Source: Deltaproteobacteria bacterium (GTDB taxonomy: Bacteria > Desulfobacterota > DSM-4660 > Desulfatiglandales > B25-G16). From it: a DNA stretch of 22,194 nt. The first letter of the stretch is position 1. Each line of letters begins with the position of its first letter. Positions 1 through 7,928 of the stretch are shown piece by piece. The notes beneath the pieces are model-generated. The model ran no database searches and was not told where the DNA came from. It saw only the letters and a program-made list of their open reading frames with translations. Location: the NCBI GenBank assembly GCA_020348625.1, contig CP070752.1, positions 2,791,360 to 2,813,553 of the forward strand, written 5' to 3'. Both the position numbers and the translations under genes were made by a program.

Positions 1-1
1 T

Positions 2-1426
2 GGCGGTTTAGGGGCAAGCGCCGTGCAGATTGCGCAGATATCCGAAGAGATGGCAAAGATGGACATGGCGATAGCTACCTCCTTTTTGGCAATCTGTTTG
101 GGTATGGACCCCATACGCGTTGGGGGAACGGATGAGCAAAAAGAGAAATACGTGGGGCGGATTGCCAAAGAAGGGCTCATTGTAGGCTATGCCGTTACCG
201 AGCCGGACGCCGGTTCCAATGTTCAGGCGCTTACCACCAAGGCTGAAAGGGCTTTTGACAAACAGGGTAACATTGCCGGGTACCGGATAAACGGGCAGAA
301 ACAGTTTATCACCAATGGGGGCGTAGCAGATCTGTTTACAATACTTGCAGATACCCCTGAAGGGCCGTCATTCTTTATTGTTGAAAAGGGTGTGGAAGGA
401 CTCTCGGCCGGAAGACATGAGGATAAGCATGGCATACGAGCCTCAAATACCGCGCCGATCACCTTGGAAGATGTGTATGTGCCGGTTGGAGATCTTGTCG
501 GTGGGGTCGAGGGGGTTGGCCTGAAACAGGCTAACACCGTTTTTGGATACACGCGGCTTATGGTGGCGACCTTCGGACTGGCAGCAGGGGTGGCTGCTTT
601 AGAAAGGGCTGTAAATTATGCAAAGGAACGGATTCAATTCGGAACCTTGCTAAGCGAAAAGCAGGGCTACACGCACAAACTACTGGTCCCTCATGCAGTT
701 CGGCTTGAGGCAGCCAGAGCGTACATTGAAGAGGTGGCCCGACGCATCGATGCGGGAGAAGAGGATTTGCAGGTGGAGGGCTCCATTGCCAAATACTTCG
801 CCACCGAGGTCGGTGATGCTGCTGCGAATGACGCTATTCAGGCCCTTGGCGGGTACGGCTATATCAGGGAATACGAGGTTGAAAAGATCAAGAGAGACGC
901 AAAGATAACCACAATCTTTGAAGGAACAAGTGAGATTCAGCAGAGCATCATATCCCTGTTCAGATTAAGAGAGACCATACATTCCAAAGGAGCCTATTAC
1001 AGGGGCATGGCGGAGGAGTTGGCAAGGCTTCCCTACGAAAGTGGTGGTCCGATGGCCGCACAGGCCATAGACATGCTGAATGAATTCCTCTTGATTGCGC
1101 GCAGCCTTAAGGTCACTAAATCCCAGTTCCATATGTTCCTGCTGGCCGATATGATGACATGGGTGGAGGTAGCAAACGCGACCTGCAGGAAGGCATCTTC
1201 TGAGATCGGTGAGAGGACCCTTTCTCGTGAGTGCATGTCGGCGGTTGCTCGGCTGTTCGCAAGGGAGTCGCTCGAGAAGGTATATATCAATGCACTAAAG
1301 ATCATTGAGGCGGGCAAGGAGGTTCCTGAGGAGTTTAAGGAAAGGCTCGCTTCCCTGGTGCTGGGCAAAATCTATGAAGGGGCAGTCAGGGATATGGACC
1401 TGGTGGCCGAAGAGCTGAGATCCTAA
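2..1426 (+). CDS. Acyl-CoA dehydrogenase, 5' end cut by window edge
   Basis: FAD-dependent acyl-CoA dehydrogenase, which introduces a 2,3 double bond into an acyl-CoA and passes electrons to electron-transfer flavoprotein (family knowledge). The frame is open from base 2 (GGLGASAV...), and the first possible start, GTG at 23, falls inside the conserved N-terminal domain, so the true start lies outside the window. Visible landmarks, numbered from that GTG, are VTEPDAGSN near residue 58 (flavin/substrate loop), the helical C-terminal domain with QALGGYGYIREY, and FEGTSEIQ, whose Glu300 sits at the position of the catalytic base in medium-chain acyl-CoA dehydrogenase. About 165 further residues follow, which is a C-terminal extension compared with the ~380-residue short form and is typical of the long (~560-600 aa) bacterial forms. 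Convergent with gltX, 41 bp away. Substrate chain length cannot be told. Confidence 0.93.
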   Translation, partial: GGLGASAVQIAQISEEMAKMDMAIATSFLAICLGMDPIRVGGTDEQKEKYVGRIAKEGLIVGYAVTEPDAGSNVQALTTKAERAFDKQGNIAGYRINGQKQFITNGGVADLFTILADTPEGPSFFIVEKGVEGLSAGRHEDKHGIRASNTAPITLEDVYVPVGDLVGGVEGVGLKQANTVFGYTRLMVATFGLAAGVAALERAVNYAKERIQFGTLLSEKQGYTHKLLVPHAVRLEAARAYIEEVARRIDAGEEDLQVEGSIAKYFATEVGDAAANDAIQALGGYGYIREYEVEKIKRDAKITTIFEGTSEIQQSIISLFRLRETIHSKGAYYRGMAEELARLPYESGGPMAAQAIDMLNEFLLIARSLKVTKSQFHMFLLADMMTWVEVANATCRKASSEIGERTLSRECMSAVARLFARESLEKVYINALKIIEAGKEVPEEFKERLASLVLGKIYEGAVRDMDLVAEELRS

Positions 1427-1467
1427 GTACTGCCGTCACCGCTTGATTTTCAACCGAAACGTTCTAT

Positions 1468-2883
1468 TTACCCGTTTGCCTTTTTCCCTTTTATATGGGA
1501 GATGGCGTTTGCCAGCCGTTTGATCGCGTTTTCCCGACCCAGAACTTCCATGACCTCAAAGATGCCCGGACTGACCGTTTTACCCGTCAGAGCAACGCGC
1601 ACAGGCTGTGCAATCTTGCCGAGCTTGATCTGGTGTTTTTCCAGGAGGGCTGAGAAAACTCCCTCCAATCCCTTTTGGGTAAACTCCGGTGCTATTTTCA
1701 GCTCGGCCAGCAAATCCTCCAGAATTGTCAAGAGTTCAGGGCGCAAGAATTTTTCATCGGCGCCTTTATCATACGTGATTGCCTTGAAGTAGAAGAGGGC
1801 ACCTTGTGCCATGTCGACAAGGGTATTTGCCCGTGGCTTCAATGTTCTTACAGCTCCCTTAACCTGTTCTTTGTCGAGTCCAGAGCAGCCGAGATCCGCA
1901 AGAAAAGGGAGCAATAGATCTGCCAGGCGTGCATCGTCTTCTGCCCTAATATATTTTCCGTTCAGATCCAATAGCTTCTCCATATTGAAGATGCCAGCGG
2001 ACTTACCTACATGGGTGAGAGAAAATAGATCAACGAGCTCCTGGATAGAGAACTCTTCCTGATCGCCGTGGGACCATCCGAGGCGAGCCAGCGAGTTCAC
2101 CAGGGCGTGGGGCAGGACGCCCATATCCCGATATGCCAGCACAGAGGTCGCCCCGTGTCTCTTGCTAAGGGGCGTTCTGTCTGGGCCGAGAATCATTGGC
2201 AGGTGGGCATAATGGGGTAGGGGCTCCCCCAGGGCCTGATAGATGAGGATCTGGCGGGGCGTGTTGTTTACATGATCGTCTCCCCTAATGACATATGTAA
2301 TGCCCATCTTGCTATCGTCCACCACCACGGCGAAGTTATAGGTAAAGCTGCCATCAGAGCGTTGCAGTATAAGGTCATCCAATTCTTCCGTATCCACGGA
2401 GATAACCCCTTTTACCAGATCCTTGAAATTGATCGTGCCGCTCAGGGGACTCTTGAGCCGCACCACCGCCCCCGGCGCTTTACCGAGGTTGAGGTCCCTG
2501 CACTTGCCATCATATTTGGGTTTCAAACCCTTGTCTTTTGCCTGTTTTCTCCTCTGATCCAGCTCTTCCTGGCTGCAGTGACAGTAGTATGCCTTTCCGG
2601 CGGAGAGAAGCTTTTTAATGCACTCGGCATAGATCTCAGTCCTCTGGGATTGGAAATAGGGGCCCTCGTCCCAGTCCAGACCAAGCCATTTCATTGATTC
2701 AACGATAATCTCCGTGTCTTCCCGGGTGGATCTTGCTTTATCTGTATCTTCAATTCTGAGTATGAACCTGCCGTTATGATGTCGGGCGAAAAGCCAGTTG
2801 AATAGGGCTGTCCTGGCTCCGCCAATGTGAAGCGTGCCCGTAGGGCTGGGTGGGAACCTGGTGACAACGTTCTCTGTATTCAT
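1468..2883 (-). CDS. gltX: Glutamyl-tRNA synthetase
   Basis: Class I aminoacyl-tRNA synthetase that charges tRNA-Glu in the cytoplasm. The 471 residues match the usual bacterial length. The HIGH-type signature appears as PPSPTGTLHIGG (residues 11-22), and the KMSKS-type loop as LSKRHG (239-244). A zinc-type cysteine group CxC...C is present at C101, C103 and C128. The ATG start at 2883 places the Rossmann fold at the expected distance from the N terminus; the upstream Shine-Dalgarno is weak. The gene lies 83 bp downstream of korC on the same strand, so it may be read through from the kor operon or have its own promoter in that gap. Whether it also mischarges tRNA-Gln (non-discriminating type) cannot be decided from this window. 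Confidence 0.97.
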   Translation of the reverse strand: MNTENVVTRFPPSPTGTLHIGGARTALFNWLFARHHNGRFILRIEDTDKARSTREDTEIIVESMKWLGLDWDEGPYFQSQRTEIYAECIKKLLSAGKAYYCHCSQEELDQRRKQAKDKGLKPKYDGKCRDLNLGKAPGAVVRLKSPLSGTINFKDLVKGVISVDTEELDDLILQRSDGSFTYNFAVVVDDSKMGITYVIRGDDHVNNTPRQILIYQALGEPLPHYAHLPMILGPDRTPLSKRHGATSVLAYRDMGVLPHALVNSLARLGWSHGDQEEFSIQELVDLFSLTHVGKSAGIFNMEKLLDLNGKYIRAEDDARLADLLLPFLADLGCSGLDKEQVKGAVRTLKPRANTLVDMAQGALFYFKAITYDKGADEKFLRPELLTILEDLLAELKIAPEFTQKGLEGVFSALLEKHQIKLGKIAQPVRVALTGKTVSPGIFEVMEVLGRENAIKRLANAISHIKGKKANG

Positions 2884-2966
2884 ATGCTCAAACCGCTCAT
2901 TTCAAGGTAGTAAGGTGCTGCAAAGAGTTAGTCATGAGGCCTAGGGCTATTATACAGTCGGGAGGT

Positions 2967-3512
2967 CTATTTCTTAAAGGGTTCGGCAAGATGAAGACCC
3001 AGTTCAAGGGCCTGTTTGTTCTCGTCCAAGAAGCCTGGTGGAATTCTGCTCTGCAGCACTTTCATCACTGAATCGATTTTCACCAACTGGGTGAGAGCAA
3101 TCAAGGCCCCGAGCATACAGATATTAAACACGATAGGCCTTCCGATTGTATCCATTATCGTCTTATACATGGGAAGTTCCACCTGCCAGGCATCGGCCAT
3201 TCGTTCTTCTCGCACATAGTGGCTGTCCGTTAACAGGAGTCCGCCAGGCCTGATAAGTCCGGAGAATCTGTTATATGCCTCCTGCGTTAGACACACGAGC
3301 ACATTTGGCTGGATTACCTTGGGAAATCGTATCTCCGTATCTGCAATGATGACATCGGAGCGGCTTGCTCCTCCCCTTGCCTCCGGTCCGTACGATTGAG
3401 ACTGGACCGCATTCAAGCCTTCATGGAGCACCGCGGCCTCAGCAAGGATAATAGCGGCCGTAATCACGCCCTGGCCGCCTGAACCGGAAAAGACGATCCT
3501 GCATCTTTCCAT
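2967..3512 (-). CDS. korC: 2-oxoacid:ferredoxin oxidoreductase, gamma subunit (first KOR)
   Basis: Gamma subunit of a CoA-dependent 2-oxoacid:ferredoxin oxidoreductase, 181 residues, the normal length of the stand-alone gamma polypeptide. It has the family N terminus with a GSGGQGV glycine loop (residues 10-16) and the conserved segment QSQSYGPEARGGASRSDV (38-55). In this family the subunit forms the domain that closes over the CoA site (established knowledge). It is the last kor gene of the cluster D-A-B-C: the ATG lies 6 bp after the korB stop, and its Shine-Dalgarno AAGGAGGG (3522-3529 on the minus strand) lies within the end of korB. The substrate is uncertain; 2-oxoglutarate is the usual assignment for a KorDABC set, but other 2-oxoacids remain possible. 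Confidence 0.92.
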   Translation of the reverse strand: MERCRIVFSGSGGQGVITAAIILAEAAVLHEGLNAVQSQSYGPEARGGASRSDVIIADTEIRFPKVIQPNVLVCLTQEAYNRFSGLIRPGGLLLTDSHYVREERMADAWQVELPMYKTIMDTIGRPIVFNICMLGALIALTQLVKIDSVMKVLQSRIPPGFLDENKQALELGLHLAEPFKK

Positions 3513-3518
3513 GCTGCA

Positions 3519-4322
3519 TCACCCTCCTTGTGACGCCGTCTCTATTACCTTGGCGTATTCAGCACAGTATTCCGGCCGGTCCTCCTGGATAAAAATCCCC
3601 CTTTCGATCAGATCTGGGTTCTTTTCCTTTTCCTTGCTTCCTATAGGGGTTGTATGCGTCCGGTAGTGGTTCATCATATCCGTTGCAGTTGCAAATTTGT
3701 TTTTCCTTCCGAAATAGGTTGGGCACTGGGATAAGACCTCAACAACCGAGAAGCCCTTATGGGTGATCGCCTTTTCGAGGATCTTAATCATTGAGGTTAC
3801 GTGATAGGTTGTTGTTCTTGCTACAAAGGTAGCACCGGCTCCCAGGGAAAGTTTAACCAAATCAAAAGAAGGATCGATATTGCCGTAAGGTGCTGTGGTT
3901 GCCAGGTCCCCGTACCCGGTCGAAGGTGAATATTGTCCCCCTGTCATGCCGTAGATGTTGTTGTTCATGATGACGGCCGTTACGTCGATATTGCGCCTAG
4001 CTGCATGAATGAGATGGTTTCCGCCGATAGCGAATGCATCACCATCTCCCATGGGAACGATGAGGGTAAGCTCGGGCCTGCTCAGCTTAACACCTGTTGC
4101 AAAAGCAAGGGCGCGTCCGTGCAGTGTGTGAAGGGTATGGAAATCGAGATAACCGCAGATACGGGAGGAACATCCGATGCCGGAAACCACGACTATGTCG
4201 TTTTTTCTGATCCCGAGCTTTTCTATTGTCCTGATCATTGACCCCATCACAATACCATGGCCACAACCAGGGCACCAAAGGTGAGGAAAGAACCTTTCAC
4301 GTATGTAGTCCCTTACCGGCAA
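3519..4322 (-). CDS. korB: 2-oxoacid:ferredoxin oxidoreductase, beta subunit, TPP-binding (first KOR)
   Basis: Catalytic thiamine-diphosphate subunit, 267 residues. The TPP/Mg motif is GDGDAFAIGGNH (residues 92-103), closing with NNNIYGMTGGQ (120-130). Four cysteines at the positions expected for the beta-subunit [4Fe-4S] cluster are visible: C17 and C20 in WCPGCGHG, C51 in GIGCSSR and C200 in SQCPTYFG. HTLHGRALAFATGVK is the typical family core. The start is TTG at 4322: no ATG occurs before the CPGCGHG motif, and the purine-rich AAAGGGGG lies about 8 bp upstream. It is 3 bp from the korA stop, so translation is probably coupled. It pairs with KorA to hold TPP and pass electrons to ferredoxin. 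Confidence 0.94.
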   Translation of the reverse strand: MPVRDYIRERFFPHLWCPGCGHGIVMGSMIRTIEKLGIRKNDIVVVSGIGCSSRICGYLDFHTLHTLHGRALAFATGVKLSRPELTLIVPMGDGDAFAIGGNHLIHAARRNIDVTAVIMNNNIYGMTGGQYSPSTGYGDLATTAPYGNIDPSFDLVKLSLGAGATFVARTTTYHVTSMIKILEKAITHKGFSVVEVLSQCPTYFGRKNKFATATDMMNHYRTHTTPIGSKEKEKNPDLIERGIFIQEDRPEYCAEYAKVIETASQGG

Positions 4323-4325
4323 CGG

Positions 4326-5474
4326 TTACGCCCCCTTTCCCTGAATGATCCTCAAGATGTCTAAAACGTCCGAAGGGGTAATAAAGGTTCCGTCGATCTT
4401 ATTTGCCAGAAAGACCTTGTTACGCTCCTCCACGGAGGATTTAACCTCGTGAAGGATCTGGCCCATGTTCATCTCAACTACAATAACATAGTTGACCGAG
4501 GCACACCGCTTTCTGACAACCTCAGCGGGAAACGGCCACAGCGACTGAAGCTCCAACAGCCCGAGCTTTTCACCCCGTTCGCGCCTGTTCTCAACAACAT
4601 GCAGTGCAGTTCTGGCTGAGGCGCCATACGATATCAAGAGGCAGTCTGCATCGTGAACATAGAATTCCTTTACCCGAGTGATCTCTCTCGTATGCCCCTG
4701 AATCTTGTCTACCAGGTGGCGCATCAGTTCGTATACGGTCTCCGGTTTATTGGAGGGGAAGCCCCACATATCGTGCGCAAGGCCGGTAACGTTATACCGG
4801 TGGACACCTCCAAAATCAGACATGGGAAGCCGGCCGTCCTCCCTGGGCAGATAGGGATGATAGTCAGTTCCCTCAGGTACGGATGTATGGAGTCTTTCAA
4901 CCACAGTGATTTCACCCGGATCCGGCATCACGAGCTTTTCCCTTGTGTGTGCCACAATCTCATCTAGGAGCAGGATGACCGGAGTTCGAAAGGTCTCTGA
5001 AAGGTTGAATGCCTCAATGGTCATGGCAAATATGTCCTGGTTGTTTGAGGCCGTCAGTGCAATGATAGCATGCTCTCCATGAGTACCCCAGCGGGTTTGC
5101 ATTACATCACCTTGACTCCCGCTCGTAGGGAGACCTGTGGAGGGCCCGCCCCTCTGAACGTTTAGAACGACACAGGGGGTCTCGGTCATAACCGCAAAAC
5201 CGATAGCCTCTTGCTTCAGGGAAAAACCGGGTCCGCTGGTTGCGGTCATGGTCTTTTTTCCGGTTAGCGAGGCCCCGATTATGGCGCACATAGAGGAAAG
5301 CTCATCTTCCATCTGGATGAATTTTCCGCCCCCTGCGGGCAGCCGATAGGAGAGCAGTTCGGCAATCTCGGTGGAAGGGGTAATCGGATAGCCTGCAAAA
5401 AAATCGAGACCTGCATAAAGGGCTCCTTCCACGCAGGCTTCATTACCTTGAACAAAGAGGACATTCTGCTCCAT
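4326..5474 (-). CDS. korA: 2-oxoacid:ferredoxin oxidoreductase, alpha subunit (first KOR)
   Basis: Alpha subunit, 382 residues, without a fused gamma domain. It has the pyrimidine-binding domain with QGNEACVEGAL (residues 9-19), the signature GYPITPSTEIAE (28-39), an MEDELSS stretch and TSGPGFSLKQE, all typical of KorA/PorA/VorA. The C-terminal part (LLISYGASARTA, LWPFPAEVV) is the transketolase C-terminal-like domain. The ATG at 5474 is 12 bp after the korD stop, with AGGGT overlapping that stop codon as the likely ribosome site. It has only 15-20% of its length before the YPITPS motif, as in related proteins, so the start is well placed; this makes it a useful comparison for the second KorA at 12.4 kb. 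Confidence 0.94.
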   Translation of the reverse strand: MEQNVLFVQGNEACVEGALYAGLDFFAGYPITPSTEIAELLSYRLPAGGGKFIQMEDELSSMCAIIGASLTGKKTMTATSGPGFSLKQEAIGFAVMTETPCVVLNVQRGGPSTGLPTSGSQGDVMQTRWGTHGEHAIIALTASNNQDIFAMTIEAFNLSETFRTPVILLLDEIVAHTREKLVMPDPGEITVVERLHTSVPEGTDYHPYLPREDGRLPMSDFGGVHRYNVTGLAHDMWGFPSNKPETVYELMRHLVDKIQGHTREITRVKEFYVHDADCLLISYGASARTALHVVENRRERGEKLGLLELQSLWPFPAEVVRKRCASVNYVIVVEMNMGQILHEVKSSVEERNKVFLANKIDGTFITPSDVLDILRIIQGKGA

Positions 5475-5486
5475 GCAGCTAGCACC

Positions 5487-5696
5487 CTATTCAAGTTCTA
5501 TTGCCAGATCAGGGCAGCGAAGTTCGCACATTCCACAACCATTGCACTTTTCACTGGAGATAAGCTGAGCCTTTTCCATTTCATCCAGGGCCAAGGCATC
5601 TTCCGGACAAAACTCGACACAGATCCCGCATCCTTTACACCACTCTCTGTTGATAACAGGCTTCTTGCCAGCTTTCTTGGCCATCATAGGGCTCAT
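5487..5696 (-). CDS. korD: 2x[4Fe-4S] ferredoxin-type delta subunit (first KOR)
   Basis: Small iron-sulfur subunit of 69 residues, first gene of the minus-strand kor cluster. Two complete CxxCxxCxxxCP motifs are present: C20, C23, C26, C30 and C51, C54, C57, C61, the arrangement of a bacterial 2x[4Fe-4S] ferredoxin. In the family this polypeptide takes electrons from the beta-subunit cluster and delivers them to soluble ferredoxin. The ATG at 5696 is preceded on the minus strand by AGGTG; an in-frame ATG pair at residues 4-5 is a possible alternative start. The lysine-rich N terminus (AKKAGKK) has no obvious role. Confidence 0.92.
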   Translation of the reverse strand: MSPMMAKKAGKKPVINREWCKGCGICVEFCPEDALALDEMEKAQLISSEKCNGCGMCELRCPDLAIELE

Positions 5697-5886
5697 TTAG
5701 CACACCTGTTCCATATGTCAAGTGTTTTAGAGAGGCCGCACCTTCTGCGCTGAACACTTTTGAACATAAGGCACTGGATACTTAATTAATGCCATAAACT
5801 ATCCCGCTGAGCGGGGTGCTCCATGAGAGATTAAAAGCCCTTTTGGGGGTGGTTGTTGACTGCATTAGGCTTGATCAGAGACACGT

Positions 5887-5994
5887 GTGATTTTGCTTGA
5901 CAAAGAAGACAAAACCTATAGCATCCTCAACAATCGACTCGCCGCTGCTCTGAAAAATGAAGAAATTCAAACGAATGGATTCCACGGCAGCTAA
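5887..5994 (+). CDS. Possible 35-residue small ORF or gene remnant, unidentified
   Basis: An open stretch from GTG 5887 to TAA 5992-5994 codes for 35 residues beginning VILLDKEDKTYSILNNRL, followed by an Ala-, Lys- and Glu-rich tail ending HGS. The composition looks protein-like (an amphipathic segment), but there is no clear Shine-Dalgarno and a stop lies only five codons upstream. The candidate promoter at 5897-5924 falls inside it, which argues against both being real. It was not recognised as any family. It could be the decayed end of a lost gene or chance. Confidence 0.15.
   Translation: MILLDKEDKTYSILNNRLAAALKNEEIQTNGFHGS
5897..5924 (+). promoter_or_regulatory. Candidate sigma-70 promoter for the flavoprotein gene
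   Basis: A perfect -35 TTGACA (5897-5902) is followed after 16 bp by TAGCAT (5919-5924, four of six matches to TATAAT). This would leave a leader of roughly 130 nt before the GTG start at 6059. Predicted from sequence only. Confidence 0.35.
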
Positions 5995-6058
5995 CCGCGG
6001 GAGCTTTACGGGGCAAAGTGCGGCAGGATAACGGTTAACCTATCGTAGGTGGAAAACA

Positions 6059-7702
6059 GTGGCACTGAAAAACCTCAGTACCGTTCCCTGTGATGTATTG
6101 GTCATTGGCGGTGGTGGTACAGGACTCAGGGCTGCTATCGAGGCCAAGGAGAACGGGGCGGATGTCCTAATTGTTTCGAAATCCCGAGTCGGATATGCAA
6201 ACAACACTTACATCTCGAAGGGAACCTTCGCCGCAGCAACAGGATGGGGAGATTCCCGTGACAATCCTGAAGTCCATATTAAGGACTCCATTGACGGGGG
6301 TCGGTTTATCAATGACAAGAGGCTTCTCGCAGCAGTGGCACGACATGCTGCAGCCCAGATACCCTTTCTTGAGAAGTGCGGTGTGAAGTTCTTCAGGCAA
6401 CATGACGCTATCGCCGTTACACATACTCCAGGGCATAGTTACCCGAGGCATGTGCGGGGAGAACGTCAGGAAGGCAGTGACCTGATAATCCCCATAAGAA
6501 ATTACGCCGAGAGAATCGGCGTTCACTTCGCTGAGAGGATTTTCATCACTCGCCTTTTCATTAAGGGGGATCGAGTAGTGGCTGCCACTGGGATCGCGCA
6601 AGACGGAAGCTTTATGAGCTTCGTGGCGAAGTCGATAATACTCGCTATGGGAGGGTTTGCTCAGGTATATCTGCACACCAACAATGCCCCTGGCATAACC
6701 GGAGATGGCCAGGCGCTTGCCTTTGAGCTTGGCGTGCCGCTCAAGGACATGGAATTCGTTCAATTCTATCCTACGGCACTCGGCAATGTGGGTAATCGCA
6801 TTCTTCTTTATGAGGGCTTTGTTTTTGGTGCCGGTGGTGTGCTCAGGAACGCACAGGGCGATGACATCATATCCAAACAGGGTCTGAGCGATCCAATGGC
6901 CATGACTCGGGATCGGCTGACCAGGGCAATCATGCTTGAGATCCTTGAGGGCCGGGATATAGCAGGTGGAGTGCTCATGGATCTGAGCGCTATATCTGAG
7001 AAAAAGCTGGCCCCCCTAATGCATCTATTGCCTGCCGCTAGATCACCGGATGAGAGGAAGTACGTCGTCTCACCGACTGCCCATTTTTGCATGGGCGGCA
7101 TCATCGTAAATGAACACGCTGAAACTGCAGTCCCAGGGTTATTCGCTGCTGGTGAAGTATGCGCTGGGGTTCACGGTGCTAATCGACTTGGTGGCAACGC
7201 CCTCGCCGAAGTTTTCGCTATGGGAGAAATTGCCGGGAAGAATGCTGCATGTCAGGCACAAGGAATGGAGCTGCCCACCGCTCCCGCGATAGAAATGACA
7301 AAGGAGAAGAACTGGGTTGAATCTCTTTATGGGAAAGGAGACCGGGACCCCGGAGAGCTGCGCCGGGAGCTTAAGCAGGTGCTCTGGTCCAAAGCAGGGA
7401 TCATCCGCACGGAAAATGAGTTGGAAGAGGCGTTGCGAAAAGTTCAAGAGCTAAGCTCTTATCTCTCAAGAGTTCACATAGGGGATACCAGAGGATTGCT
7501 GAGATATCTCGAGCTGCGCAACATGCTCTTCATTGGTGATGCAGTCTGCCGGGCAGCTCTCATGAGAACTGAAACCCGAGGTTCACACTATCGCAGCGAC
7601 TACCCCGAAGAAGATAATGAAAATTGGTTGAAGAATATCCTCGTGCAGAAGCAAGGCTCGGGGATGAGGCTTGAGACTGCCTCTGTGGATAGGGTACCTT
7701 AG
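6059..7702 (+). CDS. FAD-dependent fumarate reductase / L-aspartate oxidase-like flavoprotein
   Basis: Flavoprotein of 547 residues in the SdhA/FrdA/NadB/AprA superfamily, which oxidises or reduces a C-C bond next to carboxylates. The dinucleotide-binding loop is GGGGTG (residues 17-22) after a short N terminus. HTPGHSYPRHVRG (122-134) corresponds to the substrate-loop region, DRLTRAI follows in the capping domain, FCMGGI in the second FAD region and HGANRLGGN (372-380) in the FAD-pyrophosphate/active-site region. The C-terminal helical domain has the familiar LELRNMLFIGDAV and TETRGSHYRSDYPEED. The stretch that carries the covalent-FAD histidine in SdhA/FrdA (SHT) reads NNT here (residues 48-50), suggesting non-covalent FAD (inference). 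GTG start at 6059 with AGGTGG (6047-6052) upstream. No iron-sulfur or membrane partner lies next to it. The exact substrate is unknown. Confidence 0.88.
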   Translation: MALKNLSTVPCDVLVIGGGGTGLRAAIEAKENGADVLIVSKSRVGYANNTYISKGTFAAATGWGDSRDNPEVHIKDSIDGGRFINDKRLLAAVARHAAAQIPFLEKCGVKFFRQHDAIAVTHTPGHSYPRHVRGERQEGSDLIIPIRNYAERIGVHFAERIFITRLFIKGDRVVAATGIAQDGSFMSFVAKSIILAMGGFAQVYLHTNNAPGITGDGQALAFELGVPLKDMEFVQFYPTALGNVGNRILLYEGFVFGAGGVLRNAQGDDIISKQGLSDPMAMTRDRLTRAIMLEILEGRDIAGGVLMDLSAISEKKLAPLMHLLPAARSPDERKYVVSPTAHFCMGGIIVNEHAETAVPGLFAAGEVCAGVHGANRLGGNALAEVFAMGEIAGKNAACQAQGMELPTAPAIEMTKEKNWVESLYGKGDRDPGELRRELKQVLWSKAGIIRTENELEEALRKVQELSSYLSRVHIGDTRGLLRYLELRNMLFIGDAVCRAALMRTETRGSHYRSDYPEEDNENWLKNILVQKQGSGMRLETASVDRVP

Positions 7703-7830
7703 CCTCTAGTAGCTAGTCGCTTATTTGACCGCCTTACTACATCAAGCCTTTCACCAGCACAGGCCCACTACTACTCGGATACAAGGTCGTGGGCGAATTG
7801 CTCAATGATTGGTGCTACCAGACCATGGCT

Positions 7831-7884
7831 TTAACAGAGTTAGGAGGTGATTCTGTTAAGCGGCAAGCGATTGGCTGTTAAGCG
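7831..7884 (+). promoter_or_regulatory. Phased CTGTTAA half-sites, candidate operator upstream of the acyl-CoA ligase
   Basis: Three copies of one 7-bp word: inverted TTAACAG at 7831-7837, direct CTGTTAA at 7853-7859 and direct CTGTTAA at 7875-7881. Start-to-start distances are exactly 22 and 22 bp, two helical turns, so all would face the same side of the DNA. The first two form an 8-bp inverted repeat (TTAACAGA/TCTGTTAA), and the last two extend to an identical 10-mer CTGTTAAGCG (7853-7862, 7875-7884). The array ends 44 bp before the ligase ATG. This pattern fits a binding site for a multimeric regulator; which regulator is unknown. Confidence 0.5.
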
Positions 7885-7928
7885 ATATTGCGGGGAGATC
7901 ATCGCGAAATAGAAGGAGCGTGTGAAAG

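Larger units (their letters stand above)
5697..6058. other. Divergent intergenic region between korD and the flavoprotein gene
   Basis: 362 bp between two divergently read units. It holds an inverted repeat AAGTGTT/AACACTT (5720-5726 and 5753-5759) with a smaller pair CGCA/TGCG nested inside (5737-5740, 5746-5749), and a short hairpin CCCGC-tga-GCGGG (5803-5815). There is also a promoter-like pair at 5897-5924, an 8-bp palindrome GGTTAACC (6033-6040) just before the flavoprotein ribosome site, and a 35-codon open stretch from GTG 5887 to TAA 5994. No tRNA or recognisable RNA gene was seen. Confidence 0.6.

Noticed and set aside
6167..6763. Minus-strand open frame (198 codons) opposite the flavoprotein gene
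   Set aside because: Overlaps conserved FAD-binding and substrate-loop codons of the plus-strand gene; no domain seen.
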